This document shows positions 7,102 to 14,369 of a DNA stretch of 19,392 nucleotides, piece after piece. The stretch comes from JBJXGF01 sp046153015 (GTDB lineage: Bacteria; Actinomycetota; Acidimicrobiia; Acidimicrobiales; CAIXPF01). Both the position numbers and the translations under genes were made by a program. Position 1 is the stretch's first letter; each line of letters begins with the position of its first letter. The notes beneath the pieces were generated by a model. That model saw nothing but the letters and a program-made list of their open reading frames with translations, made no database searches and had not been told where the DNA came from. The stretch lies in NCBI GenBank assembly GCA_046153015.1, contig JBJXGF010000020.1, positions 1 through 19,392 on the forward strand, in the 5' to 3' direction.

Positions 7102-7316
7102 GACCGTACCGCCGCCGCTGCCGTCCCCGCGCCGGGCTCGGGCGGCGGGGGCGGGTCGTCGGAGACGCTGCGCACGCCGACCACCGCCCAGACGGCGCCG
7201 GGGCCCTGGACTAGCCCGGCGGTAAGCCCGTCCCCGGTGCAGTACGTGCTGCCCGCCGCGCCGTCACAGCGGCGGGCGCCCCACTGGCCGGCCGGGTCGA
7301 ATGGGCTCGCGCTCAA
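7098..7316 (-). CDS. C-terminal half of the split ABC-linked secreted protein
   Basis: A 72-residue frame opening at a TTG at 7316 that overlaps the stop of the preceding frame (TTGA). Its first 20 residues (SPFDPAGQWGARRCDGAAG, then STYCT) read as the direct continuation of the upstream protein's C-terminus. In the related actinobacterial proteins as I remember them, the pair ...DAVVDLL-SA-PFDP..W....C.GAAGSTYCTW is one chain. The two cysteines probably form a disulfide outside the membrane. The tail after GPGAVWAVVGVRSV is Pro/Gly/Ala-rich and ends overlapping the ATPase GTG by 4 nt. It is therefore either a -1 frameshifted part of one gene or a re-initiated fragment. Confidence 0.55.
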   Translation of the reverse strand: MSASPFDPAGQWGARRCDGAAGSTYCTGDGLTAGLVQGPGAVWAVVGVRSVSDDPPPPPEPGAGTAAAAVRS

Positions 7317-7867
7317 AGGTCGACCACCGCGTCGCTGGCGAGCCGGTCCAGCCGGCCGGTGTCTGCCGCGGCCCAGGCGTCGAACGCGGCCTGCGCGTAC
7401 GCCGCCGGGACCGTCGGCACGCCGCCGTGGGACTGTGACCCGTCCACCACGGTGCGCTCGCCGAGCGGCTCGCTCAACTCGACCGTTGCCGAGTACTGCT
7501 TCGCGATCAGCATGCGCGGCCTCGGCCCCGGCGGCCGCTCACCCACGTACACCGTCACCGTGACGGTCTCGTCGGTCTCGCTCACCGCCACCCGGTCGAG
7601 CCCGTAACAGGCGCGCACGCCCCCCTCGAACGTGACCAGCAGACGCCTAGGCTCAGCCGTGGCCACGACCCCGGTGACCCGCCCCGGCCGGGCGTTCACC
7701 AACCCATCCTCGGGGGCAACGTGTTCGATCACCGGCACCGCCGCCTCGACCGGTGGCGGTCCGTTGGACGGGGCCAATGGAGGCGTCGTCTCGTTGGCGG
7801 TCGAAACGCCAACATCGACCCCGAGTGCGACCACGAGGGAAGGTCCGAACAACGGTGCGCTACGCAT
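7313..7867 (-). CDS. Secreted protein linked to the ABC exporter, N-terminal part (frameshifted)
   Basis: Started at the ATG at 7867, which has a near-perfect GGAGGTGA five to six bases upstream; 184 residues. The N-terminus (MRSAPLFGPSLVVALGVDVG) looks like a short signal peptide or anchor, followed by a Pro/Thr-rich linker. The core (RRLLVTFEGGVRACYGLDRV, then VTVTVYVGERPPG, then YSATVELSEPLGERTVVDGS) resembles a beta-rich extracytoplasmic domain common in actinobacterial lipoproteins, normally with a second Cys-containing strand. The final DAWAAADTGRLDRLASDAVV starts a second domain that continues in the -1 frame at 7316. Co-translation with the ABC genes suggests a surface partner or substrate of the exporter. 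No lipobox cysteine is seen. Function unknown. Confidence 0.6.
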   Translation of the reverse strand: MRSAPLFGPSLVVALGVDVGVSTANETTPPLAPSNGPPPVEAAVPVIEHVAPEDGLVNARPGRVTGVVATAEPRRLLVTFEGGVRACYGLDRVAVSETDETVTVTVYVGERPPGPRPRMLIAKQYSATVELSEPLGERTVVDGSQSHGGVPTVPAAYAQAAFDAWAAADTGRLDRLASDAVVDL

Positions 7868-7962
7868 ATCGGTCACCTCCAGGTGTCGACACAACTGGAC
7901 CGTGCACCCATGCTGGAGAACGGGTCAACCGAATTTGCTCAACGCGTGTTCTAGGTCGAGTT

Positions 7963-7980
7963 GTTCGCCTCATGGCGAAC
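7963..7980. repeat. Perfect inverted repeat / hairpin
   Basis: GTTCGCC (7963-7969), loop TCAT, GGCGAAC (7974-7980): a perfect 7-bp stem with a 4-nt loop. It lies about 95 bp upstream of the secreted-protein start. With no T-run it is not a standard terminator; it could be an operator or a leader hairpin for the minus-strand operon. Confidence 0.45.
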
Positions 7981-8127
7981 GCAAGGCCCTTACCCGGGGG
8001 GGTGGTGCGCCCAGCTACGTAGGCGCCCCGGGCAGGTCAGAGCGGCTCTCCACGGCGATCCGTCGCCGAGAAGGAGCGCGGCGCCCAGCGGGCGTGAACG
8101 CAGCGATCGCTTTCTTACTAGTCCAAA

Positions 8128-8133
8128 ATTATA
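8128..8133 (-). promoter_or_regulatory. Candidate -10 box (TATAAT) for the secreted-protein/ABC operon
   Basis: On the minus strand a consensus TATAAT lies in the only AT-rich island of the region, pointing toward the secreted protein at 7867. No good -35 hexamer is found 16-18 bp upstream. If used, it gives a leader of about 255 nt that contains the hairpin at 7963-7980. In such GC-rich DNA a perfect TATAAT is notable but not proof. Confidence 0.3.
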
Positions 8134-8394
8134 GCGGGCGATGATGGACTCGTCCGGAGCACCGATGAACATGACAACGGTGGGGGTCTCGCCCGGGCTC
8201 GCCATCGAGCGGACTTGGGTTGCATGTCACTGCGGAGGCGCCGCCACGGCCATGCGTTCCTCCACCAGCTGCAACCTTCCCGCCCGGTGGTCGGCTCGAG
8301 ACGATCGATCCGCCAGCCACGCCGGCTGAGATGGTGACGCGTGCACCCGGGCGCTCGCCGATCGTCGGCGCGCCCGGGGGCACACTCGGCGGGG

Positions 8395-8775
8395 TCAGCG
8401 GGCGGGAAGGTCGCCCCAGAAGCTCGTGATCTCGGCGATGCGGCCCTCGGCGGCCAGCTCGGCGATGTCGAGCCCGGACACGATCGGGGCGCCGTCGGCG
8501 GCGTCGAGTCGCCACGTGAACCGGGCATGGTTGCCGTACTGGTCGATGCCGCTCGTGCGCTCGATCCGGAACCCGGGGTACTGGGCGTGCACGTTGGCCA
8601 GCAGAGCCGCCAGCCCGTCGTGGCCGGAGACGTCCGCAAGGGGGTCCACGTGGCGGCCCTCGGGGGTGAACACGGCGGCGATGCGGTCTCGCCGGGTCGT
8701 GTCGTCGGCGGCCCGCCACATGTCGAGGTAGGTGTCGACCAGGGTGGCGGTGTCGACGGCGGTGGTGTCGGTCAT
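8395..8775 (-). CDS. SnoaL-like / NTF2-fold protein
   Basis: The ATG at 8775 has GGGAGC about seven bases upstream and opens the conserved part, giving 126 residues, a normal length for the SnoaL-like group. The pattern is YLDMWRAADDTTRRDRIAAVF at the N-terminal helices, then HVDPLADVSGHDGLAALLANV, YPGFRIERTSGID, and HARFTWRLDAADGAPIVSGL, ending in AEITSFWGDLPAR. These cone-shaped alpha+beta barrels act as polyketide cyclases, hydrolases, isomerases or simple binding proteins; the sequence does not tell which. It is divergent from the FAD monooxygenase at 9299, and such pairs are frequent in aromatic-compound or polyketide tailoring contexts. Confidence 0.88.
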   Translation of the reverse strand: MTDTTAVDTATLVDTYLDMWRAADDTTRRDRIAAVFTPEGRHVDPLADVSGHDGLAALLANVHAQYPGFRIERTSGIDQYGNHARFTWRLDAADGAPIVSGLDIAELAAEGRIAEITSFWGDLPAR

Positions 8776-9298
8776 GTCGTTGCTCCCGTTGGTGGTTGGA
8801 CAGGTCGAGGATCCGCCGTTCGGTCGTGCGGGTCGATGACGTGCCGGGTAGTCGCGGCTGGCGGCCTGTCCGCAAGGCGTCGCCGTCGGCCTGGCCGCCG
8901 AGCTCACCCTGCGTGCCCGCCGCGGCTCGCTGACCTGACGGGTAATCGCCGCCGCTCCCTGGCGCAGCGCACCATCGAAAGGAGACCCACCCACGACAGG
9001 AGCACCGCATGACCACCTCGCTGTCCCCCGTGGCGGCGGCGGGGGGCGACACGTTGATCAGCCCGCAGCTGCACGACCGAGGCACACCACGTCGACTGTG
9101 ACGTGCCGCTGCGCACGAACACGACGCCGGGCTGAACGGTCGGTGGCTGCCCGGGACGGCAGGACTGCCCGGCGCCTGGGTTGGGTACCCGTGCCGAAGT
9201 GGACTGGATCGCAGGAGATGCCGACGCCGCCGCCTGGACGTAGCACACTGGGCCCTTGCGGCGTGAGCGGCCGCAGGACTGCACGAGGTTGGTGGCGA
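8776..9298. other. Divergent intergenic region between SnoaL-like and FAD monooxygenase genes
   Basis: About 520 bp. Apart from the small open frame at 9009-9101, no frame looks coding. One frame near 8878-8930 reads VAVGLAAELTLRAR, which faintly recalls the nucleotide-binding helix of FAD monooxygenases, but it stops quickly and lacks the glycine motif. Promoters for both flanking genes must lie here; no clear -35/-10 pair was identified. Confidence 0.4.
9009..9101 (+). CDS. Small open frame of 30 residues, possible leader peptide or relic
   Basis: ATG at 9009 is preceded by AGGAG about six bases upstream, and 30 codons follow to the TGA at 9099-9101 (MTTSLSPVAAAGGDTL...). It points toward the FAD monooxygenase, about 200 bp away. 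No family is recognised. The good ribosome site is the only support; it could be a leader peptide, the stub of a deleted gene, or chance. Confidence 0.25.
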   Translation: MTTSLSPVAAAGGDTLISPQLHDRGTPRRL

Positions 9299-10738
9299 GT
9301 GGCCGAGCACGGCGTGGTGATCGCGGGGGCGGGCCCGGCGGGGATGATGTTGGCGGCGGAGTTGACGCTGGCGGGGACCGACGTGGTTGTGGTCGAGCCG
9401 CGGCCGAGCTTCGAGCTCGAAAGCCCTCGTTCGAGGGGCCTGCATGCGCGCACCATCGAGGTGCTCGATCAGCGTGGTGTGGCCGACCGTTTCCTTGCCG
9501 AGGGGACGGCCATGCAGGTCCAGGCGTTTGCCGGGGCGCCGCTGGACATCGGCGATTTCCCCACCCGCCACAACTACGGCTTGGCGCTGTTGCAGAGCCA
9601 TTTCGAACGCATCATGTCGGGCTGGATCGATGAGCTCGGTGTCCCCGTGGAGCGCGGGCGCGAGGTGGCGGGGTTCGCGCAGGACGGCGACGGCGTCGAG
9701 GTCGCCTTGTCCGACGGCGCGTCGTGGCGGGCGCAGTATCTGATTGGCTGCGATGGGGGCCGCAGCTCGGTGCGCAAGGCCGCCGGCATCGAGTTCGCCG
9801 GCTGGGACGCGACCACGTGCTGGATCCACGCCGAGGTCGAGATGGACGAGCAACCGGAGTTCGGTCTGCGGGGCGGGGGCGGCATCGGTCCGGCCGAAGG
9901 CGGGCGGGTGGGCGTCACCCTGATCGAGCCGGACGTGGACCGCACCGATGCGCCCACCCTCGAGGATCTGCGGGCTGCGCTCATCCGTGTGGATGGGACC
10001 GATCACGGGGCGCACAGCCCCCGGTTCATCGCCCGTTTCACCGACATGACCCGCCAGGCCGTGTCCTACCGCAACGGGCGCGTGTTGCTCGCCGGTGACG
10101 CCGCCCATGTGCACGCCCCGCTGGGCGGGCAGGGCCTGAACCTCGGCGTGCAGGACGCCGTCAACCTGGGCTGGAAACTGGCCCAGGTGGTCAAGGGAAC
10201 GTCACCGGTGAGCCTGCTCGACACCTATCACGCTGAACGCCACCCGGCGGCGGCGCGGGTGCTGCAGAACACGATGGCGCAACGCGCGCTGGGCGCCGCC
10301 GACGAGCGGACGGCTGCGTTGCGCGACCTGATGACGGTGTTGCTGGCGATGGACGAACCACGCAAGCACGTCGCCGGGATGATCTCGGGTCTCGACATCC
10401 ACTACGACCTCGGCGCCGGCCATCCGCTGCTCGGGCGGCGCATGCCCGACCTCGACCTCGCGACCGCCAACGGGCCCGTGCGCGTCTTCGAACTGCTGCA
10501 CGACGCCAGACCGGTCCTGATCAACCTCGGCGCGCCCGGAGCGTTCGACATCGCCGCGTGGGCGAAGCGGGTGCAGCTCGTCGACGCCGCCTACACCGGC
10601 GCCTGGGCGCTCCCCGTGCTCGGCGAGGTGGCCGCTCCGGCGGCAGTGCTGATCAGACCGGACGGGCACGTTGCCTGGGTTGGGGACGGCGCCGGTGCGG
10701 GACTGACCGCAGCGCTGACGACCTGGTTCGGGCCATGA
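9299..10738 (+). CDS. FAD-dependent aromatic monooxygenase (rifampicin/polyketide hydroxylase-like)
   Basis: The GTG at 9299 immediately precedes the dinucleotide-binding motif, with a GAGG-containing stretch upstream; 479 residues, close to Rox and related class A flavoprotein hydroxylases. Motifs are GAGPAG (10-15) for FAD ADP binding, a Glu at the end of strand 2 (VVVVE), the DG motif CDGGRSSVRK (151-160), the GD motif LLAGDAAHVHAPLGGQGLN (263-281), and VQDAVNLGWKLA. From about residue 400 a thioredoxin-like C-terminal domain follows, as in phenol-hydroxylase-type enzymes. Such enzymes use NAD(P)H and O2 to hydroxylate aromatic rings in the cytoplasm. Similarity to rifampicin monooxygenase in the N-terminal text is noticeable, but substrate calls in this superfamily are unreliable. 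Confidence 0.9.
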   Translation: MAEHGVVIAGAGPAGMMLAAELTLAGTDVVVVEPRPSFELESPRSRGLHARTIEVLDQRGVADRFLAEGTAMQVQAFAGAPLDIGDFPTRHNYGLALLQSHFERIMSGWIDELGVPVERGREVAGFAQDGDGVEVALSDGASWRAQYLIGCDGGRSSVRKAAGIEFAGWDATTCWIHAEVEMDEQPEFGLRGGGGIGPAEGGRVGVTLIEPDVDRTDAPTLEDLRAALIRVDGTDHGAHSPRFIARFTDMTRQAVSYRNGRVLLAGDAAHVHAPLGGQGLNLGVQDAVNLGWKLAQVVKGTSPVSLLDTYHAERHPAAARVLQNTMAQRALGAADERTAALRDLMTVLLAMDEPRKHVAGMISGLDIHYDLGAGHPLLGRRMPDLDLATANGPVRVFELLHDARPVLINLGAPGAFDIAAWAKRVQLVDAAYTGAWALPVLGEVAAPAAVLIRPDGHVAWVGDGAGAGLTAALTTWFGP

Positions 10739-10752
10739 GCCGACGCCGGCGC

Positions 10753-10975
10753 TCACCTCGGGTCTGAGGGTCGCGTGGCCACGGCGCGGATCGTGAGGAT
10801 CAACCTGGCGATGCCGACGTGGTAGCCGAGGATCTGGTTCCAGGTGACGGATCCGGCGCAGTGCGGCCGCTGTCGCTGCCGACGAGCAGCGCGGCGGCGA
10901 CGCCCCCGACGACCGCAACGAGGGTGAGCGTGAGCTGGTGGGCGAGGCGAGCCGTACCCGCTTCCTCCCAAGCCC
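10753..10975 (-). pseudogene. Possible frameshifted membrane-protein remnant
   Basis: On the minus strand one frame reads a hydrophobic segment (RLAHQLTLTLVAVVGG then VAAALLVGSDSGR, about 10950-10860). A second frame continues from about 10857 with SVTWNQILGYHVGIARLILT and ends IRAVATRPSDPR at a stop at 10753. Joined by one frameshift they would form a plausible C-terminus of a membrane protein. There is no start codon or ribosome site. The evidence is only that the text is protein-like. Confidence 0.25.
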
Positions 10976-11351
10976 GACACGGCCCTCGCTTGGGCGTTCG
11001 CCAGCGCGGTCACAGCGGCGTTCCCCGTCGGCGCCGTCGTCGTCGTGATCGCTGGACGGGAGCAACACGGCCGGCGCCACCTCGCTGTCCAGACGCTGAA
11101 CTGGTCGGCGGGCGCGCTGCTGGCGCTACGCGGTCTCGCCGGCGTCATCGACGAGCTCGGTCGCGTCACCGGGTGGCTGCCCACCGGCCTGATCGGCCTG
11201 ACGCTCACCGGGGTCATGGGAACCGCGCACCCCTCCAGTCACGCCCGTTGGTTTAGTCGAGCCACCGACGTGTACTTCTGCCTCGCCGGCCTCGCGTTTG
11301 GCCTACTCGCCCGGGCCCGCTGGGCAGTTACCGCGCAGCTATGCTCGGCGC
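10976..11351 (+). pseudogene. Membrane protein C-terminus, DUF3995-like, probably decayed
   Basis: From about 10976 the plus strand reads ALAWAFASAVTAAFPVGAVV, LNWSAGALLALRGLAGVIDE, TGWLPTGLIGLTL, and TDVYFCLAGLAFGLLARAR: three or four transmembrane helices resembling the C-terminal part of small DUF3995-type membrane proteins. The frame has a stop not far upstream, only a GTG inside a helix (11045) as a possible start, and no stop where the protein should end, so it runs into the DHFR-like gene. This looks like a truncated gene with lost ends, not a functional one. Family name is tentative. Confidence 0.4.
11340..11345 (+). promoter_or_regulatory. Candidate -10 box for a leaderless DHFR-like transcript
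   Basis: TATGCT lies six bases before the ATG at 11352, the same hexamer and spacing as in the toxin-antitoxin operon (594-599 to 606). The DHFR-like gene has no Shine-Dalgarno. A recognisable -35 box is missing, so this is weaker than the antitoxin promoter. Confidence 0.3.
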
Positions 11352-11912
11352 ATGGGGCTCCTGGCCTTCTCCATCAACGTCACGCTGGACGGCTGCGTCG
11401 ACCACATGGAGGGAATTGCCGACGATGAGACTCACGCCTTCTTCACGCGACTCATGGACGAGGCCGGGGCAATGCTGTGGGGCCGCGTCACCTACGAGAT
11501 GATGGAGAGTTACTGGCCGGCCGTCGCCCGCGGCGACGAGGAGGCGCCTCCTGCGATGCGCGAGTGGGCGGTCAGGCTCGAGGCCAAGCCGAAGTACGTG
11601 GTGTCGTCGACGCGACGGGACTTCCCGTGGACCAACAGCCACCACATTTCCGGCGACGTACGCACGGGTGTCCTGGAGCTCATGGACGCAACGGTGGGCC
11701 GCGTCCTGCTCGGCAGCGGCAAGCTCGCGACCGAGTTGGATCGACTGGAGCTGATCGATGAGTACGACTTCCTCGTCCACCCCAGGATCGCAGGCCACGG
11801 CCCGACCCTCCACCAGGGCGGGTTGCCCAGCACGCGACGGCTCGAGCTCGTCTCGGCGAAGCCGCTCCGCAACGGCGCGGTCGCGATGCACTACCGGCGC
11901 GCGATCAGCTGA
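11352..11912 (+). CDS. Dihydrofolate reductase-family protein (RibD C-terminal-like), copy 1
   Basis: A 186-residue protein of the RibD C-terminal/DHFR-like superfamily. N-terminal FSINVTLDGCVDH is the usual strand-turn (S/D-x-DG) motif; AMLWGRVTYEMMESYW (about 38-53) matches the conserved MGR-x-TYE segment (Leu-Trp-Gly-Arg here); KPKYVVSSTRRDFPW (about 79-93) and GRVLLGSGKLATELDRLELID (about 116-136) complete the NADPH-binding fold; the end (YDFLVHPRIAGHGPTLHQGG) is the typical HP-x-x-x-G-x-G motif. These proteins are NADPH-dependent reductases of unknown substrate; many are wrongly named DHFR. The gene converges with the ECF42-like sigma gene (32 nt between stops). It is one of three such genes within 4 kb. 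Confidence 0.88.
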   Translation: MGLLAFSINVTLDGCVDHMEGIADDETHAFFTRLMDEAGAMLWGRVTYEMMESYWPAVARGDEEAPPAMREWAVRLEAKPKYVVSSTRRDFPWTNSHHISGDVRTGVLELMDATVGRVLLGSGKLATELDRLELIDEYDFLVHPRIAGHGPTLHQGGLPSTRRLELVSAKPLRNGAVAMHYRRAIS

Positions 11913-11944
11913 CACGCAGCGGGACGTCGGGCGGACTCCTGCGT

Positions 11945-13194
<1,250 letters not shown>

Positions 13195-13195
<1 letters not shown>

Positions 13196-13554
13196 CACAG
13201 GTCGAAATGGGCTTCCATCAGCAGCGGCTTCACCTCCACCCCGACGTAACGCGCCGCCGGGTTCGACGCGGCGATCTCCAACGCTCGATCGAGGCTGGCG
13301 CAGTCGACGATCGTGAAGCTGGCGAGGTGCTCCTTGGCCTCGGCGTACGGCCCGTCGGTGACCGCCGGCGGCCCGTCGGTGACGCGGACCACCTTGGAGG
13401 CGGCCACGTCGGCCACGCCGTAGGCGCCGACCAGCTCGCCCGACTCGAACAGCTCGCGGTTGAGCGCATCGGTCCGGCGGACGAGCTCGGCGAACTCTTC
13501 GGAGCCCAGCGAGCTGAAGTTCTCCTCGCCGTAGATCAGCAGCATGTACTTCAT
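13195..13554 (-). CDS. YCII/DGPF-family protein
   Basis: A 119-residue protein starting MKYMLLIYGEE with GGAGGG several bases upstream; the frame's earlier start at 13602 is not supported. The signature DGPYAEAKEHLASF (67-80) is the DGPF motif with Phe changed to Tyr, followed by the conserved EIAASNPAARYVGVEVKPL. YCII-type proteins are ferredoxin-like dimers of unknown function that almost always accompany ECF41/ECF42 sigma genes. Here the gene is 13 bp downstream of the DHFR-like gene and overlaps the sigma gene, so all three are probably one transcript. It may serve in signal sensing or detoxification; no direct evidence exists in the sequence. Confidence 0.92.
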
Positions 13555-13567
13555 GGTGTTCCCTCCG

Positions 13568-14275
13568 TCACTTCGTCGGGCCGCCGCTCGAGCCGCGATC
13601 ATCGAGTTGCAGCGTCGCCCGTCCGTTGACCGCGTAGCGCAGGTGGAGGACGTCGGGCGTCTCGATCACCCGCGTGGCGGTGAGCTCGATCCCCTCGTCG
13701 TCGGCGAGTCCGAGGCTGGCGTCGAACTGGCGCTGTCCGTCGCCCAGCAGCACCGGGGCGATGTGCAGCTCGAGCTGGTCGAGCAGCCCACGCCGGACCA
13801 CCTCCCGCAGCAGCGTGCCGCCGCCCGCGACCGCCATGTCCTTGCCGCCGGCGGCGTCGCGAGCCAGCTCGATCGCCCGCTCCACGCCGTCGGTCACGAA
13901 CGTGAACGACGTGCCCCCGCGGCGTCCGAGCACCTCGCGAGGCCGGTGGGTCACCACGAACACCGGAGCGCGGAAGGGCGGGGTGTCGCCCCACGGGACC
14001 TCGCCCGCGTCGAACATCCGCCGGCCCATCACATAGGCGCCGCTGGCGGCGAAGTACTCCTCGATGATGTCGGAGTTGATCGAACGCTCACCGCCCTTGA
14101 AGCCCATCCGCTCGCGCCAGCCCATCGCGTCGGTCGCCCACCGCGTGACCCGGAAGAACCCGGGCGCCTCCGGTCCGTGCAGCCAGCCGTCCATGCCCAG
14201 CGCGTCGCACGGGTTTCGCGGCCCGGTGTAGAAGCCGTCGAGCGACACCGACATCTGCGCCATCACCTTCGTCAT
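13568..14275 (-). CDS. Dihydrofolate reductase-family protein (RibD C-terminal-like), copy 2
   Basis: A 235-residue protein, longer than copy 1 (186). The ATG at 14275 follows AAGGAGGT closely; an in-frame GTG at 14278 would be too near the ribosome site. MAQMSVSLDGFYTGPRN is the N-terminal motif; YVMGRRMFDAGEVPWGD (around 80-96) the conserved MGR region; APVFVVTHRPREVL the next strand; KDMAVAGGGTLLREVVRRGL then LDQLELHIAPVLLGDGQR the GG and HP-like region (here Ala-Pro). It probably is an NADPH-dependent reductase. It precedes the YCII and sigma genes by 13 bp, and a candidate ECF42 promoter lies in the 94-bp gap upstream, so it is likely the first gene of the autoregulated unit. Confidence 0.9.
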   Translation of the reverse strand: MTKVMAQMSVSLDGFYTGPRNPCDALGMDGWLHGPEAPGFFRVTRWATDAMGWRERMGFKGGERSINSDIIEEYFAASGAYVMGRRMFDAGEVPWGDTPPFRAPVFVVTHRPREVLGRRGGTSFTFVTDGVERAIELARDAAGGKDMAVAGGGTLLREVVRRGLLDQLELHIAPVLLGDGQRQFDASLGLADDEGIELTATRVIETPDVLHLRYAVNGRATLQLDDRGSSGGPTK

Positions 14276-14323
14276 CACTACCTCCTTGGCTCGTGCAGCC
14301 CGTTCGGCCGCTCCACCCCCTCA

Positions 14324-14350
14324 GTCGGAGTCGGAAGCGTGTGCTCGACA
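14324..14350 (-). promoter_or_regulatory. Candidate ECF42-dependent promoter
   Basis: On the minus strand, TGTCGA (14350-14345) is followed after exactly 17 nt by CGAC (14327-14324). As I remember from work on ECF42 in Streptomyces venezuelae, these factors recognise TGTCGA at -35 and CG(A/T)C at -10. The site lies in the gap between the DUF899 gene and DHFR-like copy 2 and would give a leader of about 40 nt before the ATG at 14275. A second CGAC at 11 nt spacing is too close. Confidence 0.55.
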
Positions 14351-14369
14351 TCGCCGACCCAACTTCTCC

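Larger units (their letters stand above)
7868..8394. other. Long intergenic region with AT-rich island
   Basis: About 525 bp between the ABC-linked operon and the SnoaL-like gene. It holds a GTGTCGACAC palindrome (7883-7892) just upstream of the secreted-protein ribosome site, the hairpin at 7963-7980, a G-run at about 7989-7995, and an island around 8112-8136 that is strikingly AT-rich for this genome. A minus-strand frame near 8130-8205 reads protein-like text (GAPDESIIARYNFGLVRKR) but has no recognisable family and no ribosome site; it may be a relic. No gene can be supported. Confidence 0.45.

Noticed and set aside
7313..7322. Programmed -1 frameshift at the secreted-protein junction
   Set aside because: The sequence GACCTTTGAG has no X-XXY-YYZ slippery heptamer in the right phase, so programmed slippage is not the preferred explanation.
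8102..8111. AGCGATCGCT, similar to the cyanobacterial HIP1 palindrome
   Set aside because: Single copy in a genome that is not cyanobacterial; coincidence is likely.
8878..8930. VAVGLAAELTLRAR text recalling an FAD-binding helix
   Set aside because: No glycine motif, short, quickly stopped, no start; most likely chance in GC-rich DNA.
8129..10114. Minus-strand open frame of 661 codons opposite the FAD monooxygenase
   Set aside because: Composition is Arg/Pro/His-rich with no family motif; it is the shadow of the GC-rich plus-strand gene.
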